Shown here: one piece after another, positions 44,254 through 52,998 of the stretch
How positions within the stretch are numbered: position 1 is the first letter of the stretch
Layout: every line of letters starts with the position of its first letter
Source of the DNA: Thiotrichales bacterium
GTDB lineage: Bacteria; Pseudomonadota; Gammaproteobacteria; Thiomicrospirales; Thiomicrospiraceae
Direction: 5' to 3'
Assembly: GCA_016938655.1 (NCBI GenBank)
Contig: JAFGUG010000011.1
Location: 1 to 64,000, forward strand
Length of the DNA: 64,000 nt
Notes under the pieces: generated by a model
Told to the model about the DNA's origin: nothing
The model's input: only the letters and a program-made list of their open reading frames with translations
The model's database searches: none
Program-made: the position numbers and the translations under genes

Positions 44254-46047
44254 GTGAAAGGTGTGAATAGAGTGATTAAGGTTAATGCAATTCGATTAGG
44301 TGTGTTGGGTTTGGTGGGCAGCATTGGATTATTGTTCAGTTTGTCCGTGCTCGCAAATTCAGCTTCACCGAACTCTGCCAATCAAGCCGCAGTGGCGATG
44401 CCGGATGGTTACAGTGCTCACGTTGCGAAACAGGTTTTACTGCAAGGCGGTAATGCGGTGGATGCCGCGGTGGCTGCGGGGTTTGTATTGGCGGTCACCT
44501 ACCCAGAAGCCGGTAATTTAGGTGGCGGTGGGTTTATGACTCTGTTTACACCCACTTTATCAAACGCGAAGAATCACACTCCCCAAACCTCTGAAACACT
44601 TCCCGTTCATTTTCTGGACTACCGTGAAAAAGCGCCTAAAGCCGCGTTTCGTGACCTCTACTTAGACCAAAGTAAAAACGTCATTCCTTATCGTTCATTA
44701 GTGGGCTATCAAGCCTCCGGTGTGCCGGGCACGGTTATGGGCTTATGGCAGGCGCATCAACGCTTTGGTTCTCTGCCTTGGAAACAACTGTTACAGCCGG
44801 CGATTGAGTTAGCAGAACAAGGGTTTACAGTCTCTAAAGAGTTGGAAGGCACGGCTCAGTGGTATCAAAACTGGATTGCGAATAAATCCTCGACACCGCT
44901 GAATTTTAGCGACTATTTTGGTGACTTAAAAACCGGCGAAACCTTTAAGCAACCCTTGTTAGCGAAAACGTTGACCCGCATTGCCAACCAAGGCGTTGAC
45001 GATTTTTACCAAGGCACCACGGCCAAGCAGTTAGTGGAGCACATGCAAAAACACGATGGCTTAATTACCCTTGCCGATATGCACGCCTATGAAGCCAAAT
45101 GGCGAGTGCCAGTGGTGGGGCAGTGGCAAAATCGCACGGTGGTGTCGGCACCGCCACCGAGTTCGGGTGGGGTTGCGATTGTGCAACTTTTAAAAATGAA
45201 ACAGCAGTTACAGTCGCAATTTGACCAAGCTTTAATCAAAGCCCAAAAAGAGGGCGTGCCAGAGCAAGCCATGAAAGCACACTTTTATGCCGAACTGGAA
45301 AAACGGGTCTACGCCGATCGTGCCCACTTTTTAGGCGATCCCGATTTTGTAACGGTGCCGGTCAACGAGTTAATTTCAGATGACTACCTAACCAAACGCA
45401 GTCAAAGCGTTTTAATGGACGAGATATCTGACTCTGAAACGATGCGTCATGGCAAAATCGAAACCCCAGAAACCACCCATTTTTCGATTATGGATGCAAA
45501 CGGCAATGCGGTCTCCAATACTTATACGTTGAATATGCCGTTTGGCAGCGGGGTGGTCATACCAGAGGCCGGCTTTTTAATGAATAACGAGATGGACGAC
45601 TTCTCTACCAAACCCGGCGTGGCCAATGTGTTTGGGGTAGTGGGTGGTAAAGCCAATGAAGTTGCACCGGAAAAACGGATGCTGTCTTCGATGTCGCCCA
45701 CCATTGTCTTAAAAGATAATGTGGTTGAAATGGTGGTGGGCACGCCGGGTGGTTCAACCATAATTACCTCGGTGTTTCAGACCATTGTGAATGTGGTAGA
45801 CGAAGGCATGAGTGCGCAACAAGCGGTGGATGCGCCGCGCGTGCACCATCAACTCTTGCCCAAAGACCAAATTGCCTATAACCCGGAACTGCCGGCAGAA
45901 ACCAAAACGGCACTGGAACTGATGGGCTATAACCTCAAGAAGAATAACTACATGGGCGATGTGCAATTGATTTTGAATCAAGCCGAACTCTCTGCCGCTT
46001 CGGATGTTCGAGGTCGGGGCGTGTCTGAGGTGTTTAGCGTGCCGTAA
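44254..46047 (+). CDS. ggt: Gamma-glutamyltransferase
   Basis: A 597-residue exported N-terminal nucleophile hydrolase that cleaves glutathione in the periplasm. Signal peptide within residues 1-36 (VLANSASP). Catalytic Thr starts the small subunit at TTHFSIMDANGNAVSNTYTLN; the large subunit has DAAVAAGFVLAVTYPEAGNLGGGGFM and FLDYREKAP. AIMSSMSPTI-type loop is seen as MLSSMSPTIVLKDN. The frame starts at GTG 44254, with further GTG codons at 44263 and 44272; the exact start is open. Strong terminator follows. Confidence 0.94.
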   Translation: MKGVNRVIKVNAIRLGVLGLVGSIGLLFSLSVLANSASPNSANQAAVAMPDGYSAHVAKQVLLQGGNAVDAAVAAGFVLAVTYPEAGNLGGGGFMTLFTPTLSNAKNHTPQTSETLPVHFLDYREKAPKAAFRDLYLDQSKNVIPYRSLVGYQASGVPGTVMGLWQAHQRFGSLPWKQLLQPAIELAEQGFTVSKELEGTAQWYQNWIANKSSTPLNFSDYFGDLKTGETFKQPLLAKTLTRIANQGVDDFYQGTTAKQLVEHMQKHDGLITLADMHAYEAKWRVPVVGQWQNRTVVSAPPPSSGGVAIVQLLKMKQQLQSQFDQALIKAQKEGVPEQAMKAHFYAELEKRVYADRAHFLGDPDFVTVPVNELISDDYLTKRSQSVLMDEISDSETMRHGKIETPETTHFSIMDANGNAVSNTYTLNMPFGSGVVIPEAGFLMNNEMDDFSTKPGVANVFGVVGGKANEVAPEKRMLSSMSPTIVLKDNVVEMVVGTPGGSTIITSVFQTIVNVVDEGMSAQQAVDAPRVHHQLLPKDQIAYNPELPAETKTALELMGYNLKKNNYMGDVQLILNQAELSAASDVRGRGVSEVFSVP

Positions 46048-46074
46048 TCTTTTGGCGGTTAACTAATCGACAGT

Positions 46075-46114
46075 AAAAAGGTCGGATTGAACGGAATCAA
46101 TCCGACCTTTTTTA
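46075..46114. terminator. Bidirectional terminator between ggt and the lipase gene
   Basis: A perfect 16-bp stem (46075-46090 with 46097-46112) around a 6-nt loop, with A run before and T run after. It serves both convergent genes. Confidence 0.92.
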
Positions 46115-46141
46115 TTTGAAAGCATGGTTCGTGACCATGGT

Positions 46142-47209
46142 TTAAGAGTCTGGGTTACGAATCTCAGCAATGCGCGCCAGTTTTTTGCGATAAACCCGAA
46201 TTGAGTGGTCTGAAAGTGGTTTACCCCAAGCAAAACGGTTAAAGAAAAACAGCCCTTTTAGGCGGTAGAACAGCGACACCGAATAGAGCAATTTGGCCTG
46301 TTCAAATTGACCGGGGGAGATGTTTTCTAGGTAGCGCATATCGCCACAATGCATATAACCGCCAAAGTTTGAGGTAATGGTGTTGCTCCATGAACCGCCC
46401 ACTTGTGGAATTAATTTGGCCAGCCATCCCATAATAGTCACGGTTGCATCGCCCGGTGGGAGCATGGTTACCGCATCGGCGGAATTGACAACGCGGTAGA
46501 TGGGGTCTTTGATATTGCTAATCCACTCAATATCCCCGACGCGTGGCGAACCAAAGGTATAACAGGCGCCAATGTTCCCCTGATGCTTTAAGCGTTTAGT
46601 GGCGACCGTGGCCAAAGAACCGCCTAAGCTGTGACCGGTAATAAACAGCAGTTTCTCTTTGCAATCGTCTTGATTTAAACGTGCTTGAATTTGGTCGCCA
46701 ATCAGTTCGTAGGCTTTTTTAAAACCACTGTGCATAAAACCGCCGCTTGGGCATTCGACCTTATAGCCTTCAGCATCCGCTCTAATATCTTTAACACTGG
46801 TCGGTTCGGTGCCTCTAAACGCCAAAATAAGGTTGTCTTGATAGCTCAGTAAAATAGCTTGCGACCCTTCTTTGTCATAGGTTTCGATTAGAGAGAGATT
46901 GAGTAACTGAAGTTCGTCGATGAGTTTTTTGAGCTCTTCTTGATGGTCGTAACCCAGCATTTCGATGAGTTTTACCACCGCCGATTTTTTCTGTTCGCCC
47001 AATAGGGTTTCGATGTGCTTTAAAAAGTAGTCTTTTTGCAGGCTCTCTGGCAACAGAGGATTGAATTTAACGTAGGCCAATTCTGAACAGCAGGCCATTA
47101 ACCAGGCGGTTCGGTCGCTGTAAGCTTTACGGTGCGTGGGCATCTGCTTATTTAACAGATGTTGCAATGCGCTGCGCTCTTCTTCCGTGGTAGCAAGAAT
47201 CTTTGACAT
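46142..47209 (-). CDS. Class 3 lipase-family protein
   Basis: A 355-residue alpha/beta hydrolase of the fungal-type lipase 3 family. The nucleophile elbow is GHSLGGSLA (around residue 192); LAFRGTEPTSVKDIRAD holds the oxyanion strand; an Asp in RVVNSADAVTMLPP and a later His (YMHCGDMRYL) complete a likely triad. No signal peptide is evident, so it may be cytoplasmic or leave by another route. AAGGGG lies 8 nt before the ATG. Confidence 0.87.
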   Translation of the reverse strand: MSKILATTEEERSALQHLLNKQMPTHRKAYSDRTAWLMACCSELAYVKFNPLLPESLQKDYFLKHIETLLGEQKKSAVVKLIEMLGYDHQEELKKLIDELQLLNLSLIETYDKEGSQAILLSYQDNLILAFRGTEPTSVKDIRADAEGYKVECPSGGFMHSGFKKAYELIGDQIQARLNQDDCKEKLLFITGHSLGGSLATVATKRLKHQGNIGACYTFGSPRVGDIEWISNIKDPIYRVVNSADAVTMLPPGDATVTIMGWLAKLIPQVGGSWSNTITSNFGGYMHCGDMRYLENISPGQFEQAKLLYSVSLFYRLKGLFFFNRFAWGKPLSDHSIRVYRKKLARIAEIRNPDS

Positions 47210-47281
47210 AAAACACCCCTTTAGATTGAATATACAACGATTGACGTAGGTTCAGTATAGTCCGATTTTTTTGGGGAAACA

Positions 47282-47305
47282 AACTGAGCAGGCCTGCTCA
47301 GTTTT
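47282..47305. terminator. 24-bp perfect palindrome with iterated core, possible terminator
   Basis: AGCAGGCCTGCT extended symmetrically to 24 bp and followed by T on the plus strand. On the minus strand the T tract is shorter; it lies between the small hypothetical gene and the lipase gene. Confidence 0.6.
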
Positions 47306-47350
47306 TAACGAATGGGTATTGAATTTAAACTAAAACGTGAGCGCAAAGCC

Positions 47351-47572
47351 TTACATAAAAGCCGATTCATTATTGGTGGTCATCTCATTGTTTGAGGCAT
47401 CACTTTTATGAATTTCATAGCTGGTGTAGTGATTTTTGGGTTCTGCCAACATAGTACGTGCTAACTCTTCTAAGTAAGCCTGGCTGTGGTTTTTGGCCTT
47501 GAACTTGAGGCCGCGTTGGCCAATGACCCTGAGTACATAACATGTGGGGTGACGATTTGGTCGGTTGGGCAT
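47351..47572 (-). CDS. Small hypothetical protein
   Basis: A 73-residue basic protein starting MPNRPNRHPTCYVLRVIG. I do not recognise a family. A plausible ribosome-binding site (AAAGGA) is 9 nt upstream of the ATG, and hydrophobic residues alternate regularly over residues 10-45, as in a small folded beta/alpha unit. No signal peptide. It lies between the lipase and a repeat-rich gap. Existence is likely but not proven. Confidence 0.5.
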   Translation of the reverse strand: MPNRPNRHPTCYVLRVIGQRGLKFKAKNHSQAYLEELARTMLAEPKNHYTSYEIHKSDASNNEMTTNNESAFM

Positions 47573-47722
47573 GAGGGTAAATCCTTTAAGTAAAACGTGT
47601 GTGGATACATTTAAAAAGCAGCGCCACGTTGCACCGACAAGAAAGTTTATTTTAGAGCTTAGGGTGGCGTTTTGTAAATTTATTATTGTTTTCTAAGGGG
47701 AATGACTAAATTGCAAAACAGA

Positions 47723-47877
47723 CAGGCCTGCCAAAATTTAAATAAAGCAGACTAAAGTCTGCGCCCCAGCTAATTTAGAAACACAAAGATTGTTTAGAAA
47801 TCAAAAAAAACCAAAAGGGGCGAAGGCTTTAGCCTTCACGTATAAAAGCTTCGTGTCTTCGTGGTTCAACTCCCCTG
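47723..47877. repeat. REP-like inverted pair and ACCACGAAGACACGAAG element
   Basis: Hairpin GCAGACT/AGTCTGC (47747-47762) followed by GCCCC, and, 54 bp on, GGGGC followed by hairpin GAAGGCT/AGCCTTC (47822-47837): two REP-like units facing each other. Adjacent on the minus strand is ACCACGAAGACACGAAG (about 47850-47867), a sequence type scattered in many bacterial genomes. A partial iterated palindrome is at 47723-47731. Confidence 0.6.
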
Positions 47878-48762
47878 TTAATTTGCTCTAACAGAAAAAC
47901 TATCGGTGGCTTTGAGTTTAATGACCGTTGGATTCGGCGTGTTGTGTTCAATTAACCACGCCAATTCGTCTTGCAGTTTGGATTCATCAATCACTTTTTG
48001 CCAAACGCGGGCGGTGACATTCCAGCGATAACTGCGGCCGCGTAATGCATCTTTAACGTCAAACGGTGCGCCCGTCGCTTTTATTAACGATTTACTGACG
48101 CGAACCGCTTGTAATAGGTAGTGAAAAGCGGGGTTCTGGGCTTCTGAAATCGGTTGTGCTAAGAGTTCGGTCAGGGCTTGCACATCGTCTAAGGCACGGT
48201 GCGCACCATAATAAAATTGACCGACTTTCCAGCACAAAAATTCCTGACTGCGTGACCCCACATCCGCCAAAGTAAACCAATCAATTTGTGCCACCGAACA
48301 GCCCCAAATTTTATTCACAAACACCTCTGAGTAACGCTCTAAAACCGGGCGATCAAAGCTGGCATTGTGCGCCACACACAATTGCACATCGGCCAACTCT
48401 TTTTCCACCTCTTGCCACGGAATACTGTGTCCCTTAACGTCTTTAAGGGTTAAACCGGTGACTTTAGTCACTTCGGCTGAGATTTCCCCTTTGGGTTCTT
48501 GCAGGTAGTTACGCGCTGCTAACACTTGGAAGAAATTGCCGTGTGAATCAAACTCGACAATCTGATAACCCAGTTCAATAATTTCGCAGACGTCGGTGTC
48601 TAGGCCAGTGGTTTCGGTATCAATAATGCACACTTTATGCACGGCTTCCGGTTTGGTTTGATGAAACCGTTGGCTGGCTTTTAAACGGCATAATACTTGA
48701 AAATCCCCAGATTCATTTAGGAGTTGGGCGCATTGGTTGAGATTTTGAGGGGTATTTTCCAT
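47878..48762 (-). CDS. DnaQ-like 3'-5' exonuclease (DEDDh)
   Basis: A 294-residue exonuclease. The DEDDh residues are in IIDTETTGLD, VAHNASFDRPVL and GAHRALDDVQAL. A C-terminal extension of about 100 residues follows and is not recognised. The frame opens at 48897, inside the neighbouring gene, but the ATG at 48762 (MENTPQNLNQ) with GAGAG about 9 nt upstream is a better start. Probably a repair or RNA-processing nuclease; not the PolIII epsilon subunit by its architecture. Confidence 0.85.
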   Translation of the reverse strand: MENTPQNLNQCAQLLNESGDFQVLCRLKASQRFHQTKPEAVHKVCIIDTETTGLDTDVCEIIELGYQIVEFDSHGNFFQVLAARNYLQEPKGEISAEVTKVTGLTLKDVKGHSIPWQEVEKELADVQLCVAHNASFDRPVLERYSEVFVNKIWGCSVAQIDWFTLADVGSRSQEFLCWKVGQFYYGAHRALDDVQALTELLAQPISEAQNPAFHYLLQAVRVSKSLIKATGAPFDVKDALRGRSYRWNVTARVWQKVIDESKLQDELAWLIEHNTPNPTVIKLKATDSFSVRAN

Positions 48763-48854
48763 AAATAGACTCTCGGTTTTGGTGGTTTGAGGTGACCATG
48801 AAATGTTCAGCTGATTGTAACAAACCCGTGTAAAAATGGGCAGGTTGTCAGTGG

Positions 48855-49304
48855 TTATCGTGGATGATCGTGTTTGTGTTGCGTGTTTAGCCACCACTTA
48901 AGCGCTTGTTGCTGGCGAACCCAGTGCGCCCAGCTGACGATTTGCAGATGTTTTAACCAATTAACGGTCAGTTGAATCTCGCACTCTAAACGTAACCGTT
49001 TGCCTTTGGCTAATGACAAACTGAGACGAACCGGTATTTGAAGGGGAGGGTGCCGTGCGGTTTTAACGGGTTCCGTCAACACGGTGCGCCAGTGTTTGGC
49101 CAATTGCCGTGGCACATACCCAATCAAGTAACCTTGTGCATTCGGTTGCGTCCAAATTTGTAAGGCATTGCCATCATGTTCATTATCGGGCTCGGGATGC
49201 AGATAAAGCGTATTGCCGACTGTTAATAACTGTTGTGTAAAAGCTTTATCCGCGGCGTAGTAGTAACTGCCTTTAATGGGAAAACGATAGAGGTGTGACA
49301 TCAT
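48855..49304 (-). CDS. HIRAN-domain protein
   Basis: A 149-residue protein largely made of a HIRAN domain: FPIKGSYYYAADKAF, LYLHPEPDNEHDGNALQIW and GYLIGYVPRQLAKHW. HIRAN domains bind DNA ends or 3' termini and are usually fused to helicases; this is a stand-alone form. It ends 93 bp before the exonuclease on the same strand. AAGGG precedes the ATG by 5 nt. Confidence 0.82.
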   Translation of the reverse strand: MMSHLYRFPIKGSYYYAADKAFTQQLLTVGNTLYLHPEPDNEHDGNALQIWTQPNAQGYLIGYVPRQLAKHWRTVLTEPVKTARHPPLQIPVRLSLSLAKGKRLRLECEIQLTVNWLKHLQIVSWAHWVRQQQALKWWLNTQHKHDHPR

Positions 49305-49319
49305 CTTACCCTTTGATTG

Positions 49320-50216
49320 TTACTCAGTTAAGGTGATGAAATCGAGCTGGGTTTTATCCAGTTCAATTTGAATGGGCGTGTTGCTAATAGGACAGGTAAA
49401 AGCCAGCTGGTAAGCGGTGAGTTGCAGGTTGGGGCGGTTGACGCTGTAAAGCCCATCGAGGGATTCATCGCCATACAAACGGTCTCCTAAAATCGGGAAA
49501 TTCGCCTGGCTTAGGTGTTTACGAATTTGATGTTTACGGCCGGTTTCAATCTCCATCTCTACCAACGACAGATTGTGCGTGGCATCAAACTGCAACCCCT
49601 TTGCATGCGTAATGGCAGAACGCTCATCTATCGCGGTGTTGAAGGTTTGTCGTTCGTTTGGAAAGTGTCCGTGCACAATCGCTTGGTAACGCTTACTGAT
49701 TTGTCGTGTTTCAAACAGGTTAGTTAAGGTTTGTGCCATGTTTTTGCTGTGCGCCAACAGTTGCAAACCGGCCGTGGCTCGGTCTAAGCGATGCACTAAC
49801 CAGGCCTGCCGAGATTGGGATTCGTCTGCGGCTTGATAGTTCATCTCTACCCAACGATACAGCGCGGTATGGTCCCCCCATTTGGAGCCTTGCGACAACA
49901 TGCCGCGTGGTTTAAACCAGATGCTGTATTGGATTTGATCGAGTATCAGCGTCGGCGGGATGACGGCCGCATTGAGAACCTCGGGGTTGTAATACAGATC
50001 AATATGATCGCCCTGTTTTAATACTTTTTTAACACGCCTTATGCGTTGTGGTTTTTGCCCATGGCTCGTCACCCAGACAGCGCCTTTGCTAAAACTCTGT
50101 TTCAGTTCAGCAAGACTGAAATCGCCAATGGCTTGGCACGCCTCATCCAACGCTTGAATGGCGGTTTGATTTGTTTGTGTAATGTCACACTGAATAATTT
50201 GAGTTTGCTTAGTCAT
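49320..50216 (-). CDS. RluA-family pseudouridine synthase
   Basis: A 298-residue pseudouridine synthase. The catalytic Asp lies in WLVHRLDRATAGLQLLAHS (around residue 145); KRYQAIVHG and TGRKHQIRKHLSQANFPILGDRLYG are the following motifs. The N-terminus has an S4-like segment. The substrate (rRNA or tRNA site) cannot be told; TruC/RluA-like forms of this length are common. A partial iterated palindrome at 49801-49809 encodes RQAWL just before the catalytic motif. Confidence 0.9.
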   Translation of the reverse strand: MTKQTQIIQCDITQTNQTAIQALDEACQAIGDFSLAELKQSFSKGAVWVTSHGQKPQRIRRVKKVLKQGDHIDLYYNPEVLNAAVIPPTLILDQIQYSIWFKPRGMLSQGSKWGDHTALYRWVEMNYQAADESQSRQAWLVHRLDRATAGLQLLAHSKNMAQTLTNLFETRQISKRYQAIVHGHFPNERQTFNTAIDERSAITHAKGLQFDATHNLSLVEMEIETGRKHQIRKHLSQANFPILGDRLYGDESLDGLYSVNRPNLQLTAYQLAFTCPISNTPIQIELDKTQLDFITLTE

Positions 50217-50500
50217 AGGTTAGTTGTTCATCTGTCTGATGTTTTCGCTTTGGCCAGCGTGTTTTGAAAAGAGTAAAAGGTAATTTATCAATAAATGAGT
50301 GAAAACGCGAAATAAAGCCGTTAATATAGGCTCATCAAATAACAATTCGGTTAAGGGTGACACACTACACTTGCCGTTATACGTAAAACCAGTCTGCCAA
50401 CATTCGCTAAGCGATGCGATTCTTTTTAGTTTTATCTGCTATGTGAAAAAGCTTAAAACTAAACAAAGGGCGGATAACCATGACGATTAGGATTTAAACC
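50217..50500. other. Divergent intergenic region upstream of the EAL-HDOD gene
   Basis: 284 bp. A 63-codon frame exists at 50299-50490 but lacks a ribosome-binding site and family resemblance. No clear hairpin or palindrome copy; promoters not resolved. Confidence 0.4.
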
Positions 50501-51727
50501 ATGCACCATAATTTGCTTCTTAACAAACAACCCGTTCTTGATGCTGCGCAAACCTTATACGCTTACCAATTAGCGGTGGAGCCTATAGAGGGTAAAAAAC
50601 TATCGGAATCGGAGTGGAAAGAGGAGATTAACGCGCTGTGGTCTGGGGTTGAGGAGCACATTGGCTTTGACAGCTTGACCGCAGGCAAGCCTGTGTTTTA
50701 TCAAGCACCTTTAGCGGCGCTCAAGTTAGAACTGTTACCCAATATTGAACCTATGTCGAACTTAATTGTCGAAGTCGATATTGAGTTGCTGAAAAACAAA
50801 GACGCGTTGATGTCGGTTAAAGAGATGATAAAAGCCGGCGTGCAAATTGCCGTTAAAAATTATTCGCCGAATGAAGCCAACAATAAGTTGTTATCCATCG
50901 CCAAGCTGGTCAAGTTTAATGTTGAGGATATGGGCGATGCTTCGCTCACTGAGGTGTTTGAAAACCTTCACAAACAAAACCTGAAAGTCATTGTCACCGA
51001 TGTGGACACGGAAGAGGTTTACTGTACCTTAAAAGACAAGGGCGCGAACTACTTCCAAGGTTATTTCTTTACCAATCCTATTGTTTCCACGCAAAAAGAG
51101 ATTGCCAGTAATAAATTGGCGATGCTGAAATTGCTGGCGGAGGTGAACAATCCAGACATCGATTTTGACGTGTTGGCCCAAACCATCGGTTCGGATGTGA
51201 GTTTAACGCATAAATTATTGGCGGCGATTAACCACCCCTCTAACGATCTACCCCACGTGATTGAAACGCTTAAAGAAGCTGTGAACTTTATGGGTCTCAA
51301 ACGCCTCAAGTTTTGGGTGAATATGCTCATGCTATCCGACGTCGACGATGTCCCAATGGAGCTGCTAGTCACCGCCTTAGTGCGCGCTAAATTCTTAGAG
51401 AACATCGCTGAGAAGATTGGTCAAGCAGACAGCAAAGAGCGCTATTTTATGGTGGGGCTGTTCTCAACCTTAAACGCCTTTTTGAAAGCGCCAATGGTCG
51501 ATATTGTTGACGAACTTCCGTTGTCCGATGAAGTAAAACACGCCTTGGTGGATCAAAAAGGCTCAATGGGTAAAGCGTTATTTGTAACGCGTGCGCTTGA
51601 GCAAGGCAACACGCACATGATTATGGCCGGTATTGAAGGTATGGATATTATGGCCATCTCTTCGGGTTACATGACCGCCAATGGCTGGGCGCGTAAAACC
51701 ATTGCCAGCTTAGGTAATGCGGCGTAA
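50501..51727 (+). CDS. Degenerate EAL plus HDOD signalling protein
   Basis: A 408-residue YuxH/CdgJ-like protein. Residues 1-195 are an EAL-like domain that has lost the E-A-L motif and the DDFG metal loop (only NYFQGYFFTNPIV survives at the end). Residues 205-400 are an HDOD domain (DVSLTHKLLAAINHP, LKEAVNFMGLKRLKFWVNMLML). It probably works through protein contacts in c-di-GMP-linked motility or adhesion rather than as a phosphodiesterase. AGGA is 8 nt before the ATG. Confidence 0.88.
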   Translation: MHHNLLLNKQPVLDAAQTLYAYQLAVEPIEGKKLSESEWKEEINALWSGVEEHIGFDSLTAGKPVFYQAPLAALKLELLPNIEPMSNLIVEVDIELLKNKDALMSVKEMIKAGVQIAVKNYSPNEANNKLLSIAKLVKFNVEDMGDASLTEVFENLHKQNLKVIVTDVDTEEVYCTLKDKGANYFQGYFFTNPIVSTQKEIASNKLAMLKLLAEVNNPDIDFDVLAQTIGSDVSLTHKLLAAINHPSNDLPHVIETLKEAVNFMGLKRLKFWVNMLMLSDVDDVPMELLVTALVRAKFLENIAEKIGQADSKERYFMVGLFSTLNAFLKAPMVDIVDELPLSDEVKHALVDQKGSMGKALFVTRALEQGNTHMIMAGIEGMDIMAISSGYMTANGWARKTIASLGNAA

Positions 51728-51757
51728 ATTCTATTCATACTTTAGGGTGGTTTTTTC

Positions 51758-52558
51758 TTGTTGTTTAACATGTCACGTAAATCCCCTAAATTAGCCGAAC
51801 CTCAAACCTTTACGGTGGGCGAACACAGGTTGCCCATCGTCAAAACGCACCGTAAAAAATCGATTGGTCTGAAACCGAATGCCAATCACTTCGAACTTCA
51901 CGTTCCCAAACACCTTTCTAATCGAGCCTTACAACAGGTTTTAAATAACCATATCGACTGGATTCAAAAACGTCTGCAACACTACCAAACGTCGTCAAGA
52001 CTCCGCCCGAATCGTTTTGAGTTTAAAGAGGGGGAACCGTTACTGTATTTAGGTGACGTTTTTAATTTTGAACCGCAGGTGTCGCAGACGAAGCAACGAT
52101 TTAACATCACGCTTGAACACCAGGCCTTTCAAGTTTCAATTCCGTCTATAAAGTGGCTAGACCCAAGTGATGTTACGGAACACGTTTCACACTTAAACAC
52201 CCTGTTAACCCCCGTTCTAAGTAACTGGTACAAACAGCAAGCGACGACTTACTTTGAAAAGCAAATGCCGTTTTACGCTGAGCAAATTGGCGTTAAATAT
52301 TCCGCCATTCAAGTAAAGAGTTATAAGTCACGATGGGGCAGTTGTTACTCGGATGGTCGTATTCAATTTAACTGGAAGTTAATGCAAGCCCCCACTTGGG
52401 TGATTGATTACGTGATTGTGCATGAACTGTGTCATCTCAAACACGCCAACCACTCTCCCGCCTTTTGGAACTTGGTAGAAATTCACTATCCCCGAACCCA
52501 AGAAGCTAAGCGTTGGCTCAAAGCAAATCAACATCGATTAATTGGATTTTTAAGTTAA
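51758..52558 (+). CDS. YgjP-type metallopeptidase (DUF45)
   Basis: A 266-residue putative zinc peptidase with HELCHLKHANHSPAFW (HEXXH plus downstream His) and KSRWGSCYSDGRIQFNWKLM, the YgjP/WLM signature. The N-terminal half resembles the domain found with type I restriction systems, but no such genes are nearby. A TTG at 51758 has AGGG about 10 nt upstream; the ATG at 51770 is the alternative start. Substrate unknown. Confidence 0.85.
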   Translation: MLFNMSRKSPKLAEPQTFTVGEHRLPIVKTHRKKSIGLKPNANHFELHVPKHLSNRALQQVLNNHIDWIQKRLQHYQTSSRLRPNRFEFKEGEPLLYLGDVFNFEPQVSQTKQRFNITLEHQAFQVSIPSIKWLDPSDVTEHVSHLNTLLTPVLSNWYKQQATTYFEKQMPFYAEQIGVKYSAIQVKSYKSRWGSCYSDGRIQFNWKLMQAPTWVIDYVIVHELCHLKHANHSPAFWNLVEIHYPRTQEAKRWLKANQHRLIGFLS

Positions 52559-52998
52559 ATCTTAGGGGGTGTACATATCGTCGTTGCATTTGCTTTTTTA
52601 TAGGATAAAAACACTTGAACGGATATGCACCCATTCCCCCTTTGAAATGAGCCTTAGTCCCTCTTCGTGCAGGACTCTGAAAGCGATGAGACTGTTTGAG
52701 CAAACCAAGGTTTGCGAGTTTCGAAATCGCCAGAGAACAAGCGTTAGAGGGTCTTGGCGAATGGAGCAGGGGCTGTTTTCTTTGGTTCGTTTCTTTGTCA
52801 GGACAAAGAAATGAACATTGGGCAAACATGATTGGCCTCAATACAAATGCGCACAATCAAACGAGCAAAAAAGTCTATGACTAATCAAAAAAATTACATA
52901 CTCAAAATTTATAGCGTAATTTGTTGAGACAATTTGTTAGCGTAAACCTCTGGTTTTTTGCCTAAAGTCCCACCATCACTTTTATTTGGAACATCGTT
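52559..52998. repeat. Gap holding a degenerate interspersed repeat
   Basis: 440 bp with overlapping open frames on both strands but no convincing gene. The stretch about 52640-52820 reads like a repeat seen translated as short hypothetical proteins in many gammaproteobacteria (FEMSL...GLFSLVRFFVRTKK). It ends in a perfect 10-bp hairpin TTTCTTTGTC/GACAAAGAAA (52790-52811) with a 2-nt loop. GGGGGTGTACATAT at 52565 is roughly inverted near 52622-52641. Confidence 0.5.

Noticed and set aside
48763..48897. Longer exonuclease start
   Set aside because: The extra residues have no family resemblance and overlap the HIRAN gene; ATG at 48762 has a ribosome-binding site.
50299..50490. 63-codon frame before the EAL-HDOD gene
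   Set aside because: No ribosome-binding site, no recognisable family, lies in a promoter region.
52518..52884. Overlapping small frames on both strands
   Set aside because: Better explained as a degenerate interspersed repeat than as genes.
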